Source: Methylovorus sp. MM2 (lineage in GTDB: Bacteria > Pseudomonadota > Gammaproteobacteria > Burkholderiales > Methylophilaceae). From it: a stretch of 64,000 nt of DNA. Location: assembly GCF_001648895.1 (NCBI RefSeq), contig NZ_LXUF01000011.1:310001-374000 (forward strand), written 5' to 3'. Shown one piece after another: positions 1 to 11,012 of the stretch (position 1 is the first letter of the stretch; each line of letters begins with the position of its first letter). The notes under the pieces are model-generated. The model was not told the origin of the DNA. It saw only the letters and a list, made by a program, of their open reading frames with translations, and searched no databases. Made by a program: the position numbers and the translations under genes.

Positions 1-1086
1 CCTATCGAAGATACACCTGCTTATAAAGCTGGCATCAAAAGTGGTGATTTGATCGTCAAACTGGATGACACCCCTGTAAAAGGGATGACGCTGAATGATG
101 CTGTAAAACGTATGCGCGGGAAACCAAATACCCCCATTACTTTGACCATATTACGCAAGGGTGAAGCGAAACCTGTCATCGTGACAGTGACTCGCGCAAT
201 CATCAAAACACAAAGTGTGAAATACAAGCTTACTGAGCCTGGTTATGCCTATGTGCGCATCACACAATTCCAGGAACATACTGGTGAAGATTTAGCCAAA
301 GCACTGAAAACCATGCACGATGAAAATAAGGGGCCTTTCAAAGGTTTGATCCTTGATCTACGCAACAATCCAGGCGGTCTATTGAATGCAGCCGTTGGTG
401 TATCTGCGGCGTTCATCCCTAAAGGTGAGCTAGTCGTTTACACAGAAGGCCGCACAGAAGATGCGAAGATGCGCCTGACTGCAAACCCTGAGAACTATGT
501 GCGCGGTGGTGTACGTGATGATTACCTGAAAGACGAATTCGCTGACATTAAGACCGTGCCAATGGCGATTCTGGTCAATGGGGGCTCAGCTTCTGCTTCG
601 GAGATTGTCGCTGGTGCACTTCAAGATCATCAACGTGCGATCATCATGGGCACACAAAGCTTTGGTAAAGGTTCTGTACAAACGATCTTACCAATGAATA
701 ACGGAACCGCGATCAAACTGACCACTGCGCGTTACTTCACCCCTAAAGGCCGCTCCATTCAAGCCAAGGGTATCGTGCCTGACATCACGGTGGAAGAAGG
801 GACCGTTAGCACAGCTGATTCAGGTATAAACCTGCGCGAGGCTGATCTGACACACCACTTAACCAACCCTAAAGATGGTGAAGTGCCAGCGACAGAGGCT
901 CCTCCAGCACCAGCCATTGCTCCTGCGACTGCACCAGCAGGTAGTGATAGCAAGGAAAAGAGCAAGGATGATAAAGATAAGTCTTCTGATAAACCAGCTC
1001 CTTTAGAGCCAGGTTCTAAGAGCGATTATCAATTCAACCAAGCCTTGAACCTGTTAAAAGGTTTGCAAATCCTGCAACATAAATAA
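1..1086 (+). CDS. ctpA: C-terminal processing peptidase (S41 family), 5' end cut off
   Basis: Periplasmic serine protease of the tail-specific/CtpA family. The reading frame is open from base 1, so the gene starts before the window; 361 residues are visible. The visible part begins inside a PDZ domain (ending in VTVTRAIIK), followed by the S41 catalytic core: LDLRNNPGG, then NGGSASASEIVAGA with the catalytic serine, then GTQSFGKGSVQ with the general-base lysine. The last ~90 residues are low complexity, rich in Ala, Pro, Lys and Asp, followed by a short tail. All catalytic residues of the Ser-Lys dyad are seen. Exact substrate is unknown; relatives trim or degrade envelope proteins. Followed by coq7 on the same strand after 61 bases. 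Confidence 0.93.
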   Translation, partial: PIEDTPAYKAGIKSGDLIVKLDDTPVKGMTLNDAVKRMRGKPNTPITLTILRKGEAKPVIVTVTRAIIKTQSVKYKLTEPGYAYVRITQFQEHTGEDLAKALKTMHDENKGPFKGLILDLRNNPGGLLNAAVGVSAAFIPKGELVVYTEGRTEDAKMRLTANPENYVRGGVRDDYLKDEFADIKTVPMAILVNGGSASASEIVAGALQDHQRAIIMGTQSFGKGSVQTILPMNNGTAIKLTTARYFTPKGRSIQAKGIVPDITVEEGTVSTADSGINLREADLTHHLTNPKDGEVPATEAPPAPAIAPATAPAGSDSKEKSKDDKDKSSDKPAPLEPGSKSDYQFNQALNLLKGLQILQHK

Positions 1087-1092
1087 AATAAT

Positions 1093-1121
1093 GAGGCCGT
1101 CATCATCATGATGGCGGTCTC
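1093..1121 (+). terminator. Hairpin after ctpA, possible terminator
   Basis: A 12-bp stem (left arm 1093-1104, right arm 1110-1121, two G-T pairs) with a 5-base loop lies seven bases after the ctpA stop codon. There is no T-run on the plus strand, so intrinsic termination is uncertain; it may instead protect the mRNA 3' end or be read through into coq7. Confidence 0.35.
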
Positions 1122-1147
1122 AGTCAAAATGGACACATCCCAATACG

Positions 1148-1768
1148 ATGCTTGATCGCTTTATCATCGAATTCGACACTGGTTTAAGAACCCTTTTTGC
1201 CGAAGCGCATACTGGCAGACCATACCCAGACAATGCGATCAAAGAAACCCTAAGTGAGAAAAAAGATAAATCACGCTCGATATCACTTATGCGTGTCAAT
1301 CATAGTGGCGAGGTATGTGCGCAAGCCCTTTATAGCGGACAGTCACTAACGGCAGACAACCCTGAAACTGCCGAGGCGCTTAAAGAAGCTGCTAAAGAAG
1401 AGACAGAGCATCTCGCTTGGTGTGAAAAGCGCATCAAAGAGTTAGGTGGCAGAACAAGTCTCCTTAACCCCATCCTTTATGCAGGATCTTTTAGCTTGGG
1501 TGCTATCGCTGGCGCATTAGGCGACAAATGGAATCTCGGTTTTCTTGCAGAAACGGAACATCAGGTAGAAAAACATCTCGAAAAACATCTTTCTCTACTA
1601 CCAGAGCATGACGATAAAAGTCGGGCGATTGTGACTCAAATGCAGCATGACGAGGCAGCACATGCAGAAACCGCGATTGAGCATGGAGGTGCCGAACTAC
1701 CCAGACCGATTAAATCTGCAATGCAGCTTTTTTCAAAACTCATGACCACTACTACGTATCATCTATGA
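1148..1768 (+). CDS. coq7: Demethoxyubiquinone hydroxylase (Coq7/UbiF-type)
   Basis: Di-iron monooxygenase that hydroxylates the demethoxyubiquinone ring late in ubiquinone synthesis, at the inner membrane. The 206 residues match the family size. Ferritin-like di-iron ligands are visible in order: [42 protein letters not shown] and [17 protein letters not shown] small hydrophobic Ala/Gly segment ([10 protein letters not shown]) sits between ligand helices. Presence of Coq7 rather than UbiF is common in betaproteobacteria. Its last four bases overlap the start of the next gene (ATGA), suggesting translational coupling. Confidence 0.95.
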   Translation: MLDRFIIEFDTGLRTLFAEAHTGRPYPDNAIKETLSEKKDKSRSISLMRVNHSGEVCAQALYSGQSLTADNPETAEALKEAAKEETEHLAWCEKRIKELGGRTSLLNPILYAGSFSLGAIAGALGDKWNLGFLAETEHQVEKHLEKHLSLLPEHDDKSRAIVTQMQHDEAAHAETAIEHGGAELPRPIKSAMQLFSKLMTTTTYHL

Positions 1769-2079
1769 CAAAATTCAGTGAAATACTGGCCACATTAGAG
1801 CCAGCAGACCACGTTCAAAAAATCGAATTATTCAATCCAGATGGCACGCAAGCTGGCTTGATCGAGAATAAACCAGGCAGCCAAGGTTCGATCAAGGTTT
1901 ACCATCATCTTTGGAAAAAATACGGCAGTATTAATACTGATGCCGCAAAAGATGGATTAGTGATCTATGCAGAGCATACGAGTGATGCGGAGAGTAATGC
2001 TGGAAAACACCCAAATATCGATCGCCTGTTTACTGTCATTAAAAGTAACAACCCGTTAACAGTAAAGATCGATATCTAA
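1765..2079 (+). CDS. Small conserved protein, DUF2322-like
   Basis: 104 residues, soluble, no signal peptide or membrane segment. The sequence resembles from memory the DUF2322 family: [20 protein letters not shown] near residues 23-42, then [11 protein letters not shown] and [18 protein letters not shown]. Function is unknown. It overlaps coq7 by four bases (ATGA), so it is probably translated with coq7; whether this implies a role in quinone metabolism is inference only. It ends five bases before a convergent gene. Confidence 0.75.
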   Translation: MTKFSEILATLEPADHVQKIELFNPDGTQAGLIENKPGSQGSIKVYHHLWKKYGSINTDAAKDGLVIYAEHTSDAESNAGKHPNIDRLFTVIKSNNPLTVKIDI

Positions 2080-2084
2080 AAAGA

Positions 2085-2492
2085 TTAGGCCATATCGGCA
2101 ATGGGTGGGTGGTAGATCATCTGTACTACAGCCCCTGAAGGATCGGCACAGTAGAAACTTCTGGCACCATCTCGATGTGTCTTAGGTTGCTGGAGCACTT
2201 TGATGCCATGCTTGATAAAATGGGCATGCCATGCATCCACATCTTCAGGTGCTTTAAGAATAAACCCGATGTGATCCAGTCGTTGCAAACCACTTGGTGA
2301 ATCACTCGCACGGTGCAAGGCGAGATTGTCAGTGCCAGATGTCAGGTAATAATTGTCAGCATCGGGTTGCCATTCGACCTGCATCCCTAATATATCAACA
2401 TAGAATTTCAAGCAGGCTTCGATATCCTGTACGAACAGTGCCACATGCCGCATGCCCAAAAGGCCATTCGGGCGTGTGTTTTTAGATGTCAC
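2085..2492 (-). CDS. VOC (glyoxalase/bleomycin-resistance) family protein
   Basis: 135-residue single vicinal-oxygen-chelate domain. The N-terminal motif MRHVALFVQDIEACLKFYVD and the later LDHIGFILKAPEDVDAWH and FYCADPSGAVVQMIYHP show the two paired beta-alpha-beta-beta-beta units, with His (RHVAL), His (LDHIG) and a Glu/Gln-type position as probable metal ligands. The substrate cannot be deduced; family members include dioxygenases, isomerases and resistance proteins. It overlaps the upstream OsmC gene by four bases, so the two form an operon. Confidence 0.85.
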   Translation of the reverse strand: MTSKNTRPNGLLGMRHVALFVQDIEACLKFYVDILGMQVEWQPDADNYYLTSGTDNLALHRASDSPSGLQRLDHIGFILKAPEDVDAWHAHFIKHGIKVLQQPKTHRDGARSFYCADPSGAVVQMIYHPPIADMA

Positions 2493-2911
2493 AGCTCACC
2501 CTCGACGATTTCAAAATCGTGAGTGATCTCTGCCGCTTTACCCAGCATAATCGAGGCTGAACAATACTTCTCAGCTGATAACTTCACTGCACGTTCTACC
2601 TGAACAGGATTCAAGCCTTTGCCAGTGACGACGAAATGTACGTGAATCTTGGTGAATACTTTTGGGATCTCGTCTGCACGTGCCGCTTCTATTTCAGCGA
2701 CACAATCACTGATGGGTTGGCGGGCTTTTTTCAGTATGGTGACGACATCGAATGATGTGCATGCACCCATGCCTATGAGCAGCATCTCCATAGGACGCAT
2801 GCCAAGATTGCGGCCACCAGCATCAGGGGCGCCATCTAGGACGACTGCGTGCCCGGTTTCGGATTCGCCCATAAAACAGACGTTTTCAATCCACTTGATT
2901 CTTGCTTTCAT
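2489..2911 (-). CDS. OsmC family protein
   Basis: 140-residue OsmC/Ohr-fold protein. Two family cysteines are present: GMGACTSFDVVTILKKAR near residues 50-67 and AEKYCSASIMLGKAAEI near 113-129. This is the pattern of the broader OsmC/YhfA branch, thought to reduce organic peroxides by a thiol mechanism; the exact branch and substrate are not certain. It is first in a two-gene operon with the VOC protein (four-base overlap). A strong hairpin separates it from the FKBP gene upstream. Confidence 0.88.
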   Translation of the reverse strand: MKARIKWIENVCFMGESETGHAVVLDGAPDAGGRNLGMRPMEMLLIGMGACTSFDVVTILKKARQPISDCVAEIEAARADEIPKVFTKIHVHFVVTGKGLNPVQVERAVKLSAEKYCSASIMLGKAAEITHDFEIVEGEL

Positions 2912-2951
2912 TCACTGCTCCAACTTCTACAGCAATTTTTAAGATTGTAAA

Positions 2952-2990
2952 TTGCGCTTTAACGCCTTATCAGAAAACGTCAAAGCGCAA
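2952..2990 (-). terminator. Terminator of the FKBP lipoprotein gene
   Basis: Perfect 9-bp arms at 2952-2960 and 2982-2990 (TTGCGCTTT / AAAGCGCAA), extended inside by a further ACG/CGT pairing, begin 13 bases past the minus-strand stop codon of the FKBP gene. The minus strand continues with a T-rich tail. Likely intrinsic terminator isolating it from osmC. Confidence 0.55.
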
Positions 2991-3003
2991 ATATCATGTA
3001 GAA

Positions 3004-3465
3004 CTACTTGATGCCTAATAATTCAACATCGAATACAAGACTAGCATTAGGAGGAATCACGCCACCTGCTCCACGAGCGCCATAGCCATATTCAGCAGGG
3101 ATCAGTAATGTGCGTGTGCCACCGATCTTCATCCCGGCAAAGCCTTCATCCCAACCGCGGATCACTTGACCGCCGCCTAGATAAAATACAAATGGCTCGC
3201 CACGATCAAGTGAGCTATCGAACTTTTCACCCTTGCCTTCAGGCTTGCTTGGGTCATATAACCAGCCTGTGTAATGTACCGTGACATTCAATCCGGCTTC
3301 TGCTTCGCGGCCTGTGCCGATCTTGTGGTCGATTTTTGTGAATTCGGTGATGGTTTGACTCATTACTGTTTTTTCCTGATTAGAATTTTGAGAACCTGCA
3401 TTACAGCCACTGATCGCAAGCATGGCGATGAGTACTGTACTTGCAATGATTGTTGCGTGTTTCAT
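3004..3465 (-). CDS. FKBP-type peptidyl-prolyl isomerase, lipoprotein
   Basis: Peptidyl-prolyl cis-trans isomerase assisting protein folding. The first 20 residues are a lipoprotein signal peptide ending in LAISGC, with Cys21 the predicted acylated residue, so the protein should be membrane-anchored and periplasmic. The remainder is a single FKBP domain: [41 protein letters not shown] and [14 protein letters not shown], containing the expected aromatic pocket residues. Total 153 residues, without the dimerisation domain of FkpA/Mip. A second in-frame Met (MSQTITEF, residue 35) could give a cytoplasmic form, as in small FKBPs that start there, but the lipobox is convincing. Confidence 0.9.
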   Translation of the reverse strand: MKHATIIASTVLIAMLAISGCNAGSQNSNQEKTVMSQTITEFTKIDHKIGTGREAEAGLNVTVHYTGWLYDPSKPEGKGEKFDSSLDRGEPFVFYLGGGQVIRGWDEGFAGMKIGGTRTLLIPAEYGYGARGAGGVIPPNASLVFDVELLGIK

Positions 3466-3573
3466 GTTTTACTCCAGAATCGCAAACGAACAGCTGAAAT
3501 TATAACATCGGAGAAAATCCCAATCTTCAGCTAAGTTTCGCTCAGTTAATATTCGCCCTAAACATACAGGCAC

Positions 3574-5013
3574 CTACGGCTGCTGATAAACCCAATTGAT
3601 CAATGCATCTTGTGCTACTTTGCTATTAGCGGCGAGCGGATGGTTGATCATAAAAACCATCGCCCAACGCCGACCTTTGTTATCAAGGACATAGCCTGCG
3701 ATAGTACTAACCCCATTTAATGAACCGGTCTTTAAATGCGCACGGCCTGACAAAGGACTGTCTTTCATACGTCTTGCCATCGTGCCATCTAACGACAAAA
3801 TAGGCAGTGATGACATAAATTCAGGCATCACAGGACTCGCATAGGCATCCAGCAACAAAGTGCCGAGATGCTGCGCACTGATTCGCGCGTTGCGTGACAA
3901 GCCTGCCCCATTATCAATCACTAATTCAGGGAAGCTCATGCGTTTGCTTGCCAGCCAATCGGTAATGGCTTTTGTGCCACCGACCTCATTAGCAGGTGTC
4001 GCTATCTTCTCGGCGCCGATAGTGAGCAATAGCTGGCGCGCCATCAGGTTATTACTATATTTATTGATGCGCCTGACAATATCAGCCATCGGCTCTGATG
4101 TTTGTTCTGTAAACTTAGTCGCAGGAATAGGTGAAATAGTTCGCTGCAAAGTGCCTTGAATTGTGCCGCCCAGTTGCAGCCATAGCTTGTGAAACAGGTA
4201 AAAAGCATAGGCGGCATCGTCAACCAAGCTCAACTCGATATACTTCTCGCCACAGCTTTCAGGGTAAGTACCGTTGAACTCCAGGCTGAACTCGTTGAGT
4301 TTGTCATTCACGGCGACAGGTTTTATTTTATAGCCGACTTTATTACGCCAATCGCCACAATCCCCAGGAATGATCTGCATCCGGTTTGTGACTTTGATCT
4401 CGGGCAAATCAGGTTCGGAAGTGATCGATACTGCTGAAATATCATGTTGATAGCTGATCTGGAACTTAAAACTAGTAGATTTCAGGTTGACCAGCATCGC
4501 ACTAGGAATCGCATTGTACGAACGATATAGCTCTCCATCAAATGCCCCTGCGTTGTCATTGATAGGGGCAAACCATGTGTTGTCGATAACAAGATTGCCT
4601 TGAATATCCTTGATGCCTAGTTGGCGCAAGCTATTCAAAAGGCGCCAATAATCCTCTGCCATCAAGGCCGGATCACCATAACCTTTTAATATCAGGTTGC
4701 CCTTGAGGACGCCATTCACCAACTCACCATCGGTATAGACTTCCGTGCGCCACCGATAAGCCGGGCCGAGTATGCTCAAACCCGCATACGTGGTCAGCAA
4801 TTTCATCACTGAAGCAGGATTAAATGGCTTGCTCACCTGATGGATAAGTAATGGGATATTCGCGTCGACACGCTGCACAAATACAGCTACGTTGTCTTGA
4901 GGAATTTGGGCTTGCTGTAATGCTGTGACCACATCTTGCGGTAATTCAGCATGTGCGATCGCACTAGCGAAAACCAGTACTAGCAGGAATAATCGAGCAG
5001 CGCGCTTCATCAT
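3574..5013 (-). CDS. dacB: D-alanyl-D-alanine carboxypeptidase/endopeptidase (PBP4)
   Basis: Class C penicillin-binding protein that trims or cleaves peptidoglycan peptides in the periplasm. Signal peptide at residues 1-22 (ending AHA). Active-site motifs are complete: SVMK (Ser68, Lys71), SNN in KYSNNLMARQ, and KTG in HLKTGSLNGVSTIAG. The 479 residues and the long insert between SxxK and SxN match PBP4. It follows bioA with only two bases between, so both are probably on one transcript; this pairing has no obvious metabolic logic. Confidence 0.93.
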   Translation of the reverse strand: MMKRAARLFLLVLVFASAIAHAELPQDVVTALQQAQIPQDNVAVFVQRVDANIPLLIHQVSKPFNPASVMKLLTTYAGLSILGPAYRWRTEVYTDGELVNGVLKGNLILKGYGDPALMAEDYWRLLNSLRQLGIKDIQGNLVIDNTWFAPINDNAGAFDGELYRSYNAIPSAMLVNLKSTSFKFQISYQHDISAVSITSEPDLPEIKVTNRMQIIPGDCGDWRNKVGYKIKPVAVNDKLNEFSLEFNGTYPESCGEKYIELSLVDDAAYAFYLFHKLWLQLGGTIQGTLQRTISPIPATKFTEQTSEPMADIVRRINKYSNNLMARQLLLTIGAEKIATPANEVGGTKAITDWLASKRMSFPELVIDNGAGLSRNARISAQHLGTLLLDAYASPVMPEFMSSLPILSLDGTMARRMKDSPLSGRAHLKTGSLNGVSTIAGYVLDNKGRRWAMVFMINHPLAANSKVAQDALINWVYQQP

Positions 5014-5015
5014 GG

Positions 5016-6320
5016 CTACACCCCCATCGCCAAAAGCGCCTGGGTTTGCTCAAGCATCCAATCCATTTCAGATTCGCTCACCACATAAGGCGGCATCCAG
5101 TACACGGTATTGCCGATGGGACGCAGAATCAATCCTCGCGCTAAGGCACGCTCATAAAAACGGCGGGAGAATTGTGCATCTTGCGTTTGCACATCGAAAG
5201 CCCAGACCATGCCCAAGTTACGCAGATTTTTAATTGGGAAGTCATTAAGCATTTGGATTTTATTATTGAGATAAACAGTTTTCTGACGATTAGCCTGCAA
5301 AATATCGTCCGTTTCAAAGATATCCAAGGTTGCCAGCGCAGCGCTACATGCCAATGCATTACCCGTATAACTATGGGAATGGAGAAACCCGCGCGCCACA
5401 CTATCATCATAAAAAGCCTGATAGATCATGTCAGTGGTCAGCGTGACAGACAGTGGTAAATAACCGCCGGTAATACCTTTGGATAAGCAAATAAAATCAG
5501 GGCGAATGCCTGCTTGTTCTGTGGCAAACATGGTACCAGTACGACCAAAACCAACGGCGATCTCATCGGCGATCAGGTGCACCTGATATTGATCACATAT
5601 CTCACGCGCACGCTTCAAATATACAGGCGAGTACATCGCCATGCCTGCGGCACACTGGATCAAAGGCTCAACAATAAATGCAGCGATCTCTTGATGATGC
5701 TGGGCAAGATACGTATCCAGCTCATTTGCACAGCGCAGTGCGTAATCATCAGCACTCTCACCCACTTCCGCCAAGCGCCAATCTGGCGATCTTACTTGTG
5801 CACTTTGCTGTAAAAGCGGCGCGTAGGTATCTTTGAATATCGCAACATCGGTGACCGACAAAGCACCTAAGGTTTCGCCGTGATAACTATTTTGCAAGCT
5901 GACGAATCTGGTTTTGTTAGGTTTACCTAGATTACGCCAGTAATGAAAACTCATCTTCAGGGCGATCTCAGTTGCAGAGGCACCATCGGACGCATAAAAG
6001 CAATGTCCAAGCCCCGTAAGCTTGCTCAGGCGCTCTGAAAGCGTTACGACCGGCTCGTGGGTGAATCCGGCAAGAATAACGTGCTCTAGGGTATTTAACT
6101 GTTGGCTGATGGCTTGTTTGATGCGCGGATTATTATGTCCGAACAGATTGACCCACCAAGAACTAACAGCATCGAGATAGCGGTTGCCTTCAAAATCATG
6201 AAGCCAAACACCTTCACCACTCTTGATTGGCACCAGCGGCATGGTTTCGTGAGCTTTCATCTGCGTGCATGGATGCCATACTGCAGCGAGACTTCGATCT
6301 AAAAGGGCTTTGTTATTCAT
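5016..6320 (-). CDS. bioA: Adenosylmethionine-8-amino-7-oxononanoate aminotransferase
   Basis: PLP-dependent class III aminotransferase making 7,8-diaminopelargonate in biotin synthesis, with S-adenosylmethionine as amino donor. 434 residues, full length. Seen: VWHPCTQMKAHE at the N-terminus (BioA-specific), DGASATEIALKMSFHYW, SYHGETLGALSVTD, DEIAVGFGRTGTMFA and the PLP lysine in LSKGITGGYLPLSV. No other biotin genes are nearby. It lies 71 bases downstream of the RND operon and directly upstream of dacB. Confidence 0.95.
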   Translation of the reverse strand: MNNKALLDRSLAAVWHPCTQMKAHETMPLVPIKSGEGVWLHDFEGNRYLDAVSSWWVNLFGHNNPRIKQAISQQLNTLEHVILAGFTHEPVVTLSERLSKLTGLGHCFYASDGASATEIALKMSFHYWRNLGKPNKTRFVSLQNSYHGETLGALSVTDVAIFKDTYAPLLQQSAQVRSPDWRLAEVGESADDYALRCANELDTYLAQHHQEIAAFIVEPLIQCAAGMAMYSPVYLKRAREICDQYQVHLIADEIAVGFGRTGTMFATEQAGIRPDFICLSKGITGGYLPLSVTLTTDMIYQAFYDDSVARGFLHSHSYTGNALACSAALATLDIFETDDILQANRQKTVYLNNKIQMLNDFPIKNLRNLGMVWAFDVQTQDAQFSRRFYERALARGLILRPIGNTVYWMPPYVVSESEMDWMLEQTQALLAMGV

Positions 6321-6391
6321 GGACCGCAGGCAATGTTCGAATCTTTGGATTGTCGCCTATTTAGCCTGATTAAAAAAGCATCCTATTTAAA

Positions 6392-7849
6392 TCAGTTTGA
6401 TGAATTCTGGCTATGCTCATTCCAACCGCCACCCAACACTTTGTAAAGCGTGAGCTGACTGGTCAGATTAGATAATCGTAATAAGATCAGGCTTTGCTGG
6501 GCCGTATATAAAGTCCGTTGAGAATCCAGCACGGTGAGATAACTATCCACGCCATTTTTAAATCTTGCATCAGATAAGTTGAATGCATCTTGAGAGGCAT
6601 CGACCAACGACTGCTGCGCCTCCATCTGCTCACCGAGATTCTCTCTTTGTGCCAACACATCGGCTACTTCACGAAATGCAGTCTGCACGGCTTTATCATA
6701 CTGGGCCACCATGATCTTGCGATCGGCTTCGCCAACATCAAGATTCGCCCGATTTCTGCCCGCATTGAAGATCGGCACGCTGATTTGCGGAGCGAATGTC
6801 CAGACGCGTGAACCAGAACCGAACAGGCCGGAAAGCTCCGTACTCGCACTACCGATCGAACTAGTTAAAGAGATAGTTGGAAAGAACGCCGCCCGCAGTG
6901 CGCCGATATTGGCATTGGCCGCTTGCAAGGAATGCTCTGCCCCTAATACATCAGGACGAGACTGCAATATCGTGGAAGAAACACCAGTAGGCAAATCGTT
7001 GAGTGCTGTCACCTGATCAATATCAGCATTTGGCAACAAATCATCAGGTATTGTTGTGCCCGCCAACAAAGTCAATGCATTGATATCCTGCTTGATCTGA
7101 CTGGTGTAAGCAGCGACATCTACGCGCGCGGTGTCGACGCTGGTTTGAAGCTGCTTCAATGGCAACGCAGATGAAATACCCAACTCAAAACTACGCTTGG
7201 TAAGATCATATGTCTTGCGCTGACTGGCAAGCGTCTCTTGTGCAAGTTTTAACCTTGCCATATCTGTAGATAACGTAAGCCAAGCCGTCGCTACTTCTGC
7301 CACTAGAGATATCTGCGTGCTGCGTCTCGCTTCTTCAGTTGCAAAGAATGATTGTAGTGCCTGCTCATTTAAACTACGAATACGGCCAAACAGATCAAGC
7401 TCATAAGCACTGAAGCCAACAGTAGCTCGATAGGTGTGCGAGACACTGCCACTTTGTCCTGATGAACCACTGACTGTGCCTGTCGTAGATGAGGTACTAG
7501 TGCCACTGCTGATACCCTGCTGCGCAGTACCACTGACCGTAGCATTCACCGTTGGGAAAAGATCAGCACGCTGCACTTGATATTGCGCACGCGCCTTTTC
7601 GATATTCAGCGCAGCGATACGTTGATCACGATTATTCTCCAAAGTTAGCGCGATCACCTGTTGCAAACGTTGATCGGCAAAGAATTCACGCCATCCGATA
7701 TCAGGTAGTTTTGCCGCACTGTCAGCAGAAGAAGCATCACCAAAAGTTGAGGGCACGGGCGGTGACGGGCGCTGATAGTCAGGCGCCATACTCGCGCATG
7801 CCGTCAGCGATAAAGCGATTATACCAACTGATATCTTCAACAAATTCAT
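6392..7849 (-). CDS. RND efflux outer-membrane channel lipoprotein (NodT/OprM type)
   Basis: Outer-membrane factor of the tripartite pump encoded by this operon. Lipobox LSLTAC with Cys18, then two outer-membrane efflux repeats across ~485 residues (for example [20 protein letters not shown] and [18 protein letters not shown]). A Ser/Thr/Gly-rich insert sits near residues 110-140 ([18 protein letters not shown]). Four bases separate it from the permease gene. It is the third gene of adaptor-permease-channel. Confidence 0.93.
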   Translation of the reverse strand: MNLLKISVGIIALSLTACASMAPDYQRPSPPVPSTFGDASSADSAAKLPDIGWREFFADQRLQQVIALTLENNRDQRIAALNIEKARAQYQVQRADLFPTVNATVSGTAQQGISSGTSTSSTTGTVSGSSGQSGSVSHTYRATVGFSAYELDLFGRIRSLNEQALQSFFATEEARRSTQISLVAEVATAWLTLSTDMARLKLAQETLASQRKTYDLTKRSFELGISSALPLKQLQTSVDTARVDVAAYTSQIKQDINALTLLAGTTIPDDLLPNADIDQVTALNDLPTGVSSTILQSRPDVLGAEHSLQAANANIGALRAAFFPTISLTSSIGSASTELSGLFGSGSRVWTFAPQISVPIFNAGRNRANLDVGEADRKIMVAQYDKAVQTAFREVADVLAQRENLGEQMEAQQSLVDASQDAFNLSDARFKNGVDSYLTVLDSQRTLYTAQQSLILLRLSNLTSQLTLYKVLGGGWNEHSQNSSN

Positions 7850-7853
7850 TCTA

Positions 7854-10800
7854 CTAAACCTTAATTACGGCACTGTCAGTGTCTGGTTTGTACGGAAATA
7901 TGGTACGAATCAGCACATAAAATAACGGCACAAAGAAAATTCCCAAGAATGTTGCAGTAAGCATTCCACCCAAGACGCCTGTACCAATAGCCTGTCGGCT
8001 TGCAGCGCCAGCACCCGTACTCAACGCCAATGGCAGCACACCAAATACAAATGCAAGGGAGGTCATCAATATCGGTCGCAAGCGCAGGCGAACAGCCTGT
8101 AAGGTCGCATCCATTAAGCTATGTCCCTGCTCTTGTAAATGTTTGGCAAACTCAACGATCAGAATGGCATTCTTTGAAGCCAACCCAACCGTGGTCAACA
8201 AACCGACTTGAAAATACACATCGCTGGATAATCCCCTGAATGTCGTTGCCAGCAATGCGCCAACAACGCCCAATGGCACAATCAGAATCACGGAGAAAGG
8301 CACAGCCCAACTTTCATACAAAGCAGCAAGACACAAGAAGACGAAAATCACCGAAACCGCATACAAAAATGGTGCTTGTGAACCAGATAAACGCTCCTGA
8401 TATGACTGTGCACTCCACTCATAGCCAATACCTTCAGGCAATTGCTTGATGATACTTTCTGCGATATCCATCGCCTCACCAGAGCTAACGCCATGCGCTG
8501 CCTCACCGACAATCTCCACTGAAGACATACCGTTATAGCGTTCAAGCAATGGCGAGCCATATACCCAACGACTGTTGGAGAATGAAGAGAATGGCACCAT
8601 CTCGCCACTTGTATTCCGCACATACCAGTCATCAATATTGTCAGGCTGCATACGATAAGCCGCGTCGCCCTGCATATATACTTTTTTCACTCGGCCTTTA
8701 TTGATGAAGTCATTCACATAACTTCCCCCCATGGCGATAGATAAAGTGCTGTTGATCGTGCTGGTCGTCAGGTTGAATGCGCCAGATTTTTTATCATCGA
8801 TATCGAGCCTGAACATCGGCGTATCATCCAACCCATTAGGCCTGATCTTGGTCAGCCTAGCATCCTTGGAAGCTATATCGATAAACTGGTCACGCGCTTT
8901 GAGCAAAGCTTCATGCCCGAGACCACCCAGATCTTTCAACTGCAATGTAAATCCGCCGCTCTGCCCCAAGCCACGAACGGTGGGTGGTTGCATGATGAAC
9001 ACCTTGGCATCACGTATCTTGGATAAGACTTTGGTCGCCTGATCTGCAATCGCAGCAGATTGCTGACCTTCGCCGGTACGTTCTGACCAATCTTTAAGTT
9101 TGATGAACGCGCGACCTGAGTTCTGGCTACCCCCGCCACCTGCCCCCTGCCCTCGAATCGTCATGAATTCTTTCACGACATCGGTACGCGTGAGCAGATA
9201 ATCTTCTAGCTGCCCCATCACCTTTTGCATACGATCATCCGTAGCCCCTGATGGCAGTTGCACCTGCGCCATGAGGATGCCTTGGTCTTCGGCCGGCAAG
9301 AATGAGGTCGGTAAACGTAAAAACAGAAACACCAATACGCCACCAATCAAGGCATAAGCCACTAATGCAATCTTGTTATGCTTAAGAATATTGCTGACAG
9401 CGTTTTGGTAGCCCTGTGATGCGCGATCAAAATTACGATTAAACCAGCGGAAGAAACCTCGAATTAATCCACCCGTCGGTTGGTGGTGCAATTTATCGAC
9501 CGGCTTCAAAAGCGTCGCACAAAGTGCAGGCGTCAGCGTCAACGCAACGATTACCGATAACAGCATTGCAGACACAATCGTGATGGAGAACTGGCGATAG
9601 ATCACGCCCGTTGAACCGCCAAAAAATGCCATCGGGATGAATACTGCCGATAAAACGAGCGCGATACCGATCAAAGCGCCCGTAATCTCACCCATGGATT
9701 TTCTTGTGGCTTCTTTGGGTGAAAGCCCCTCTTCACTCATCACACGCTCGACGTTCTCGACAACCACGATGGCATCATCTACAAGCAAACCGATGGCAAG
9801 CACGAGGCCGAACATGGTCAATGTGTTAATGGAATATCCGAACGCTGCCAGCACGCCAAATGTACCTAAAAGCACGACAGGAACGGCAATCGCAGGAATG
9901 ATGGTCGCACGTATATTTTGCAAGAAAAGATACATGATAATGACGACGAGAATAATCGCCTCAATCAAGGATTTAACCACTTCCTTGATCGATATCTTGA
10001 CGAAAGGCGTCGTGTCGTAAGGTACTTCGACATGCAAACCTAGGTCTGGCGGAAAGAAAGGTTTTAACTCATCCAGCTTTTTGAGTACCGCTTCAGCCGT
10101 CGTCAATGCATTTGCACCCGACGAAAGTTTTATGCCCATTGCAGAAGATGTGCGTCCGTTAAAGTCGGCGACCGGCGTATAACTATCAGCCCCTAATTCG
10201 ACACGGGCAACATCGCTGAGGCGAACAACCGAACCATCTACCGCAGACTTAACGACGATATTATTGAATTGATCGACCGTCTGCAATTTACTGCGCGCGG
10301 TGATCGTCGCGTTCAATTGCTGCCCGGTTGCGGCTGGCAACGCGCCTAATTGTCCGGCAGAGACTTCGGCATTCTGTGCCTGCACCGCTGTGCTGATATC
10401 AGATGGCATCAGGCTGTATTTTTGCAACTTGGCGGGGTCAAGCCAGATACGCATGGCATACCCAGAGCCCAAGGTCTGGATATCACCCACGCCATCGACA
10501 CGGCTGATCTGATCCAGCAAGTTGCTGGAGATATAGTCACCGATATCAATAGAACGGACATTGGGGTTATCAGAGACGAGAGAAACAACCAACAGAAAGT
10601 CTATGCCTGTTTTGGCAACCGTTACGCCCAAACTTTGCACCACTTGAGGCAATCTTGGCATCGCCTGTTGGAGTTTATTCTGTACCTGCATCTGCGCGAC
10701 ATCAGGGTCAGTGCCCGCATCGAATGTCAGGTTGATACTTGCTGTACCGGAGGAGGTACTGCTTGCCGACATATAGGTCAGGTTATCGATTCCCTTCATA

Positions 10801-11003
10801 TATTGCTCGATCACCTGTGTGACCGAGTCTTCTATGGTCTTGGCCGATGCACCTGTATATGAAGCATTGATAGAAACTCTAGGGGGTGCGATATCAGGGT
10901 ACTGCTCCAAAGGCAGGATCCTGATCGATCCCAAACCCGCAAGCATGATCACAATCGCGATCACCCAAGCGAAGATAGGCCGGTCAATAAAATAACGTGC
11001 CAT
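7854..11003 (-). CDS. RND multidrug efflux permease (HAE1/AcrB type)
   Basis: Inner-membrane proton-driven pump, 1049 residues, as expected for AcrB/MexB. N-terminus [17 protein letters not shown] is typical. Proton-relay acidic pair lies in [17 protein letters not shown] near residue 406; the partner lysine is in [15 protein letters not shown] in the C-terminal half. Porter-domain features such as [12 protein letters not shown] and [11 protein letters not shown] are present. The hydrophobic-substrate HAE1 branch is clear; the actual substrate range cannot be read from sequence. Nine bases downstream of the adaptor gene. No TetR- or MarR-type regulator is next to the operon. Confidence 0.95.
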   Translation of the reverse strand: MARYFIDRPIFAWVIAIVIMLAGLGSIRILPLEQYPDIAPPRVSINASYTGASAKTIEDSVTQVIEQYMKGIDNLTYMSASSTSSGTASINLTFDAGTDPDVAQMQVQNKLQQAMPRLPQVVQSLGVTVAKTGIDFLLVVSLVSDNPNVRSIDIGDYISSNLLDQISRVDGVGDIQTLGSGYAMRIWLDPAKLQKYSLMPSDISTAVQAQNAEVSAGQLGALPAATGQQLNATITARSKLQTVDQFNNIVVKSAVDGSVVRLSDVARVELGADSYTPVADFNGRTSSAMGIKLSSGANALTTAEAVLKKLDELKPFFPPDLGLHVEVPYDTTPFVKISIKEVVKSLIEAIILVVIIMYLFLQNIRATIIPAIAVPVVLLGTFGVLAAFGYSINTLTMFGLVLAIGLLVDDAIVVVENVERVMSEEGLSPKEATRKSMGEITGALIGIALVLSAVFIPMAFFGGSTGVIYRQFSITIVSAMLLSVIVALTLTPALCATLLKPVDKLHHQPTGGLIRGFFRWFNRNFDRASQGYQNAVSNILKHNKIALVAYALIGGVLVFLFLRLPTSFLPAEDQGILMAQVQLPSGATDDRMQKVMGQLEDYLLTRTDVVKEFMTIRGQGAGGGGSQNSGRAFIKLKDWSERTGEGQQSAAIADQATKVLSKIRDAKVFIMQPPTVRGLGQSGGFTLQLKDLGGLGHEALLKARDQFIDIASKDARLTKIRPNGLDDTPMFRLDIDDKKSGAFNLTTSTINSTLSIAMGGSYVNDFINKGRVKKVYMQGDAAYRMQPDNIDDWYVRNTSGEMVPFSSFSNSRWVYGSPLLERYNGMSSVEIVGEAAHGVSSGEAMDIAESIIKQLPEGIGYEWSAQSYQERLSGSQAPFLYAVSVIFVFLCLAALYESWAVPFSVILIVPLGVVGALLATTFRGLSSDVYFQVGLLTTVGLASKNAILIVEFAKHLQEQGHSLMDATLQAVRLRLRPILMTSLAFVFGVLPLALSTGAGAASRQAIGTGVLGGMLTATFLGIFFVPLFYVLIRTIFPYKPDTDSAVIKV

Positions 11004-11012
11004 ATTCTTCCC

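Noticed and set aside
10350-10862. 170-codon plus-strand frame inside the RND permease
   Set aside because: Shadow frame in a gene whose protein is conserved through the whole stretch.
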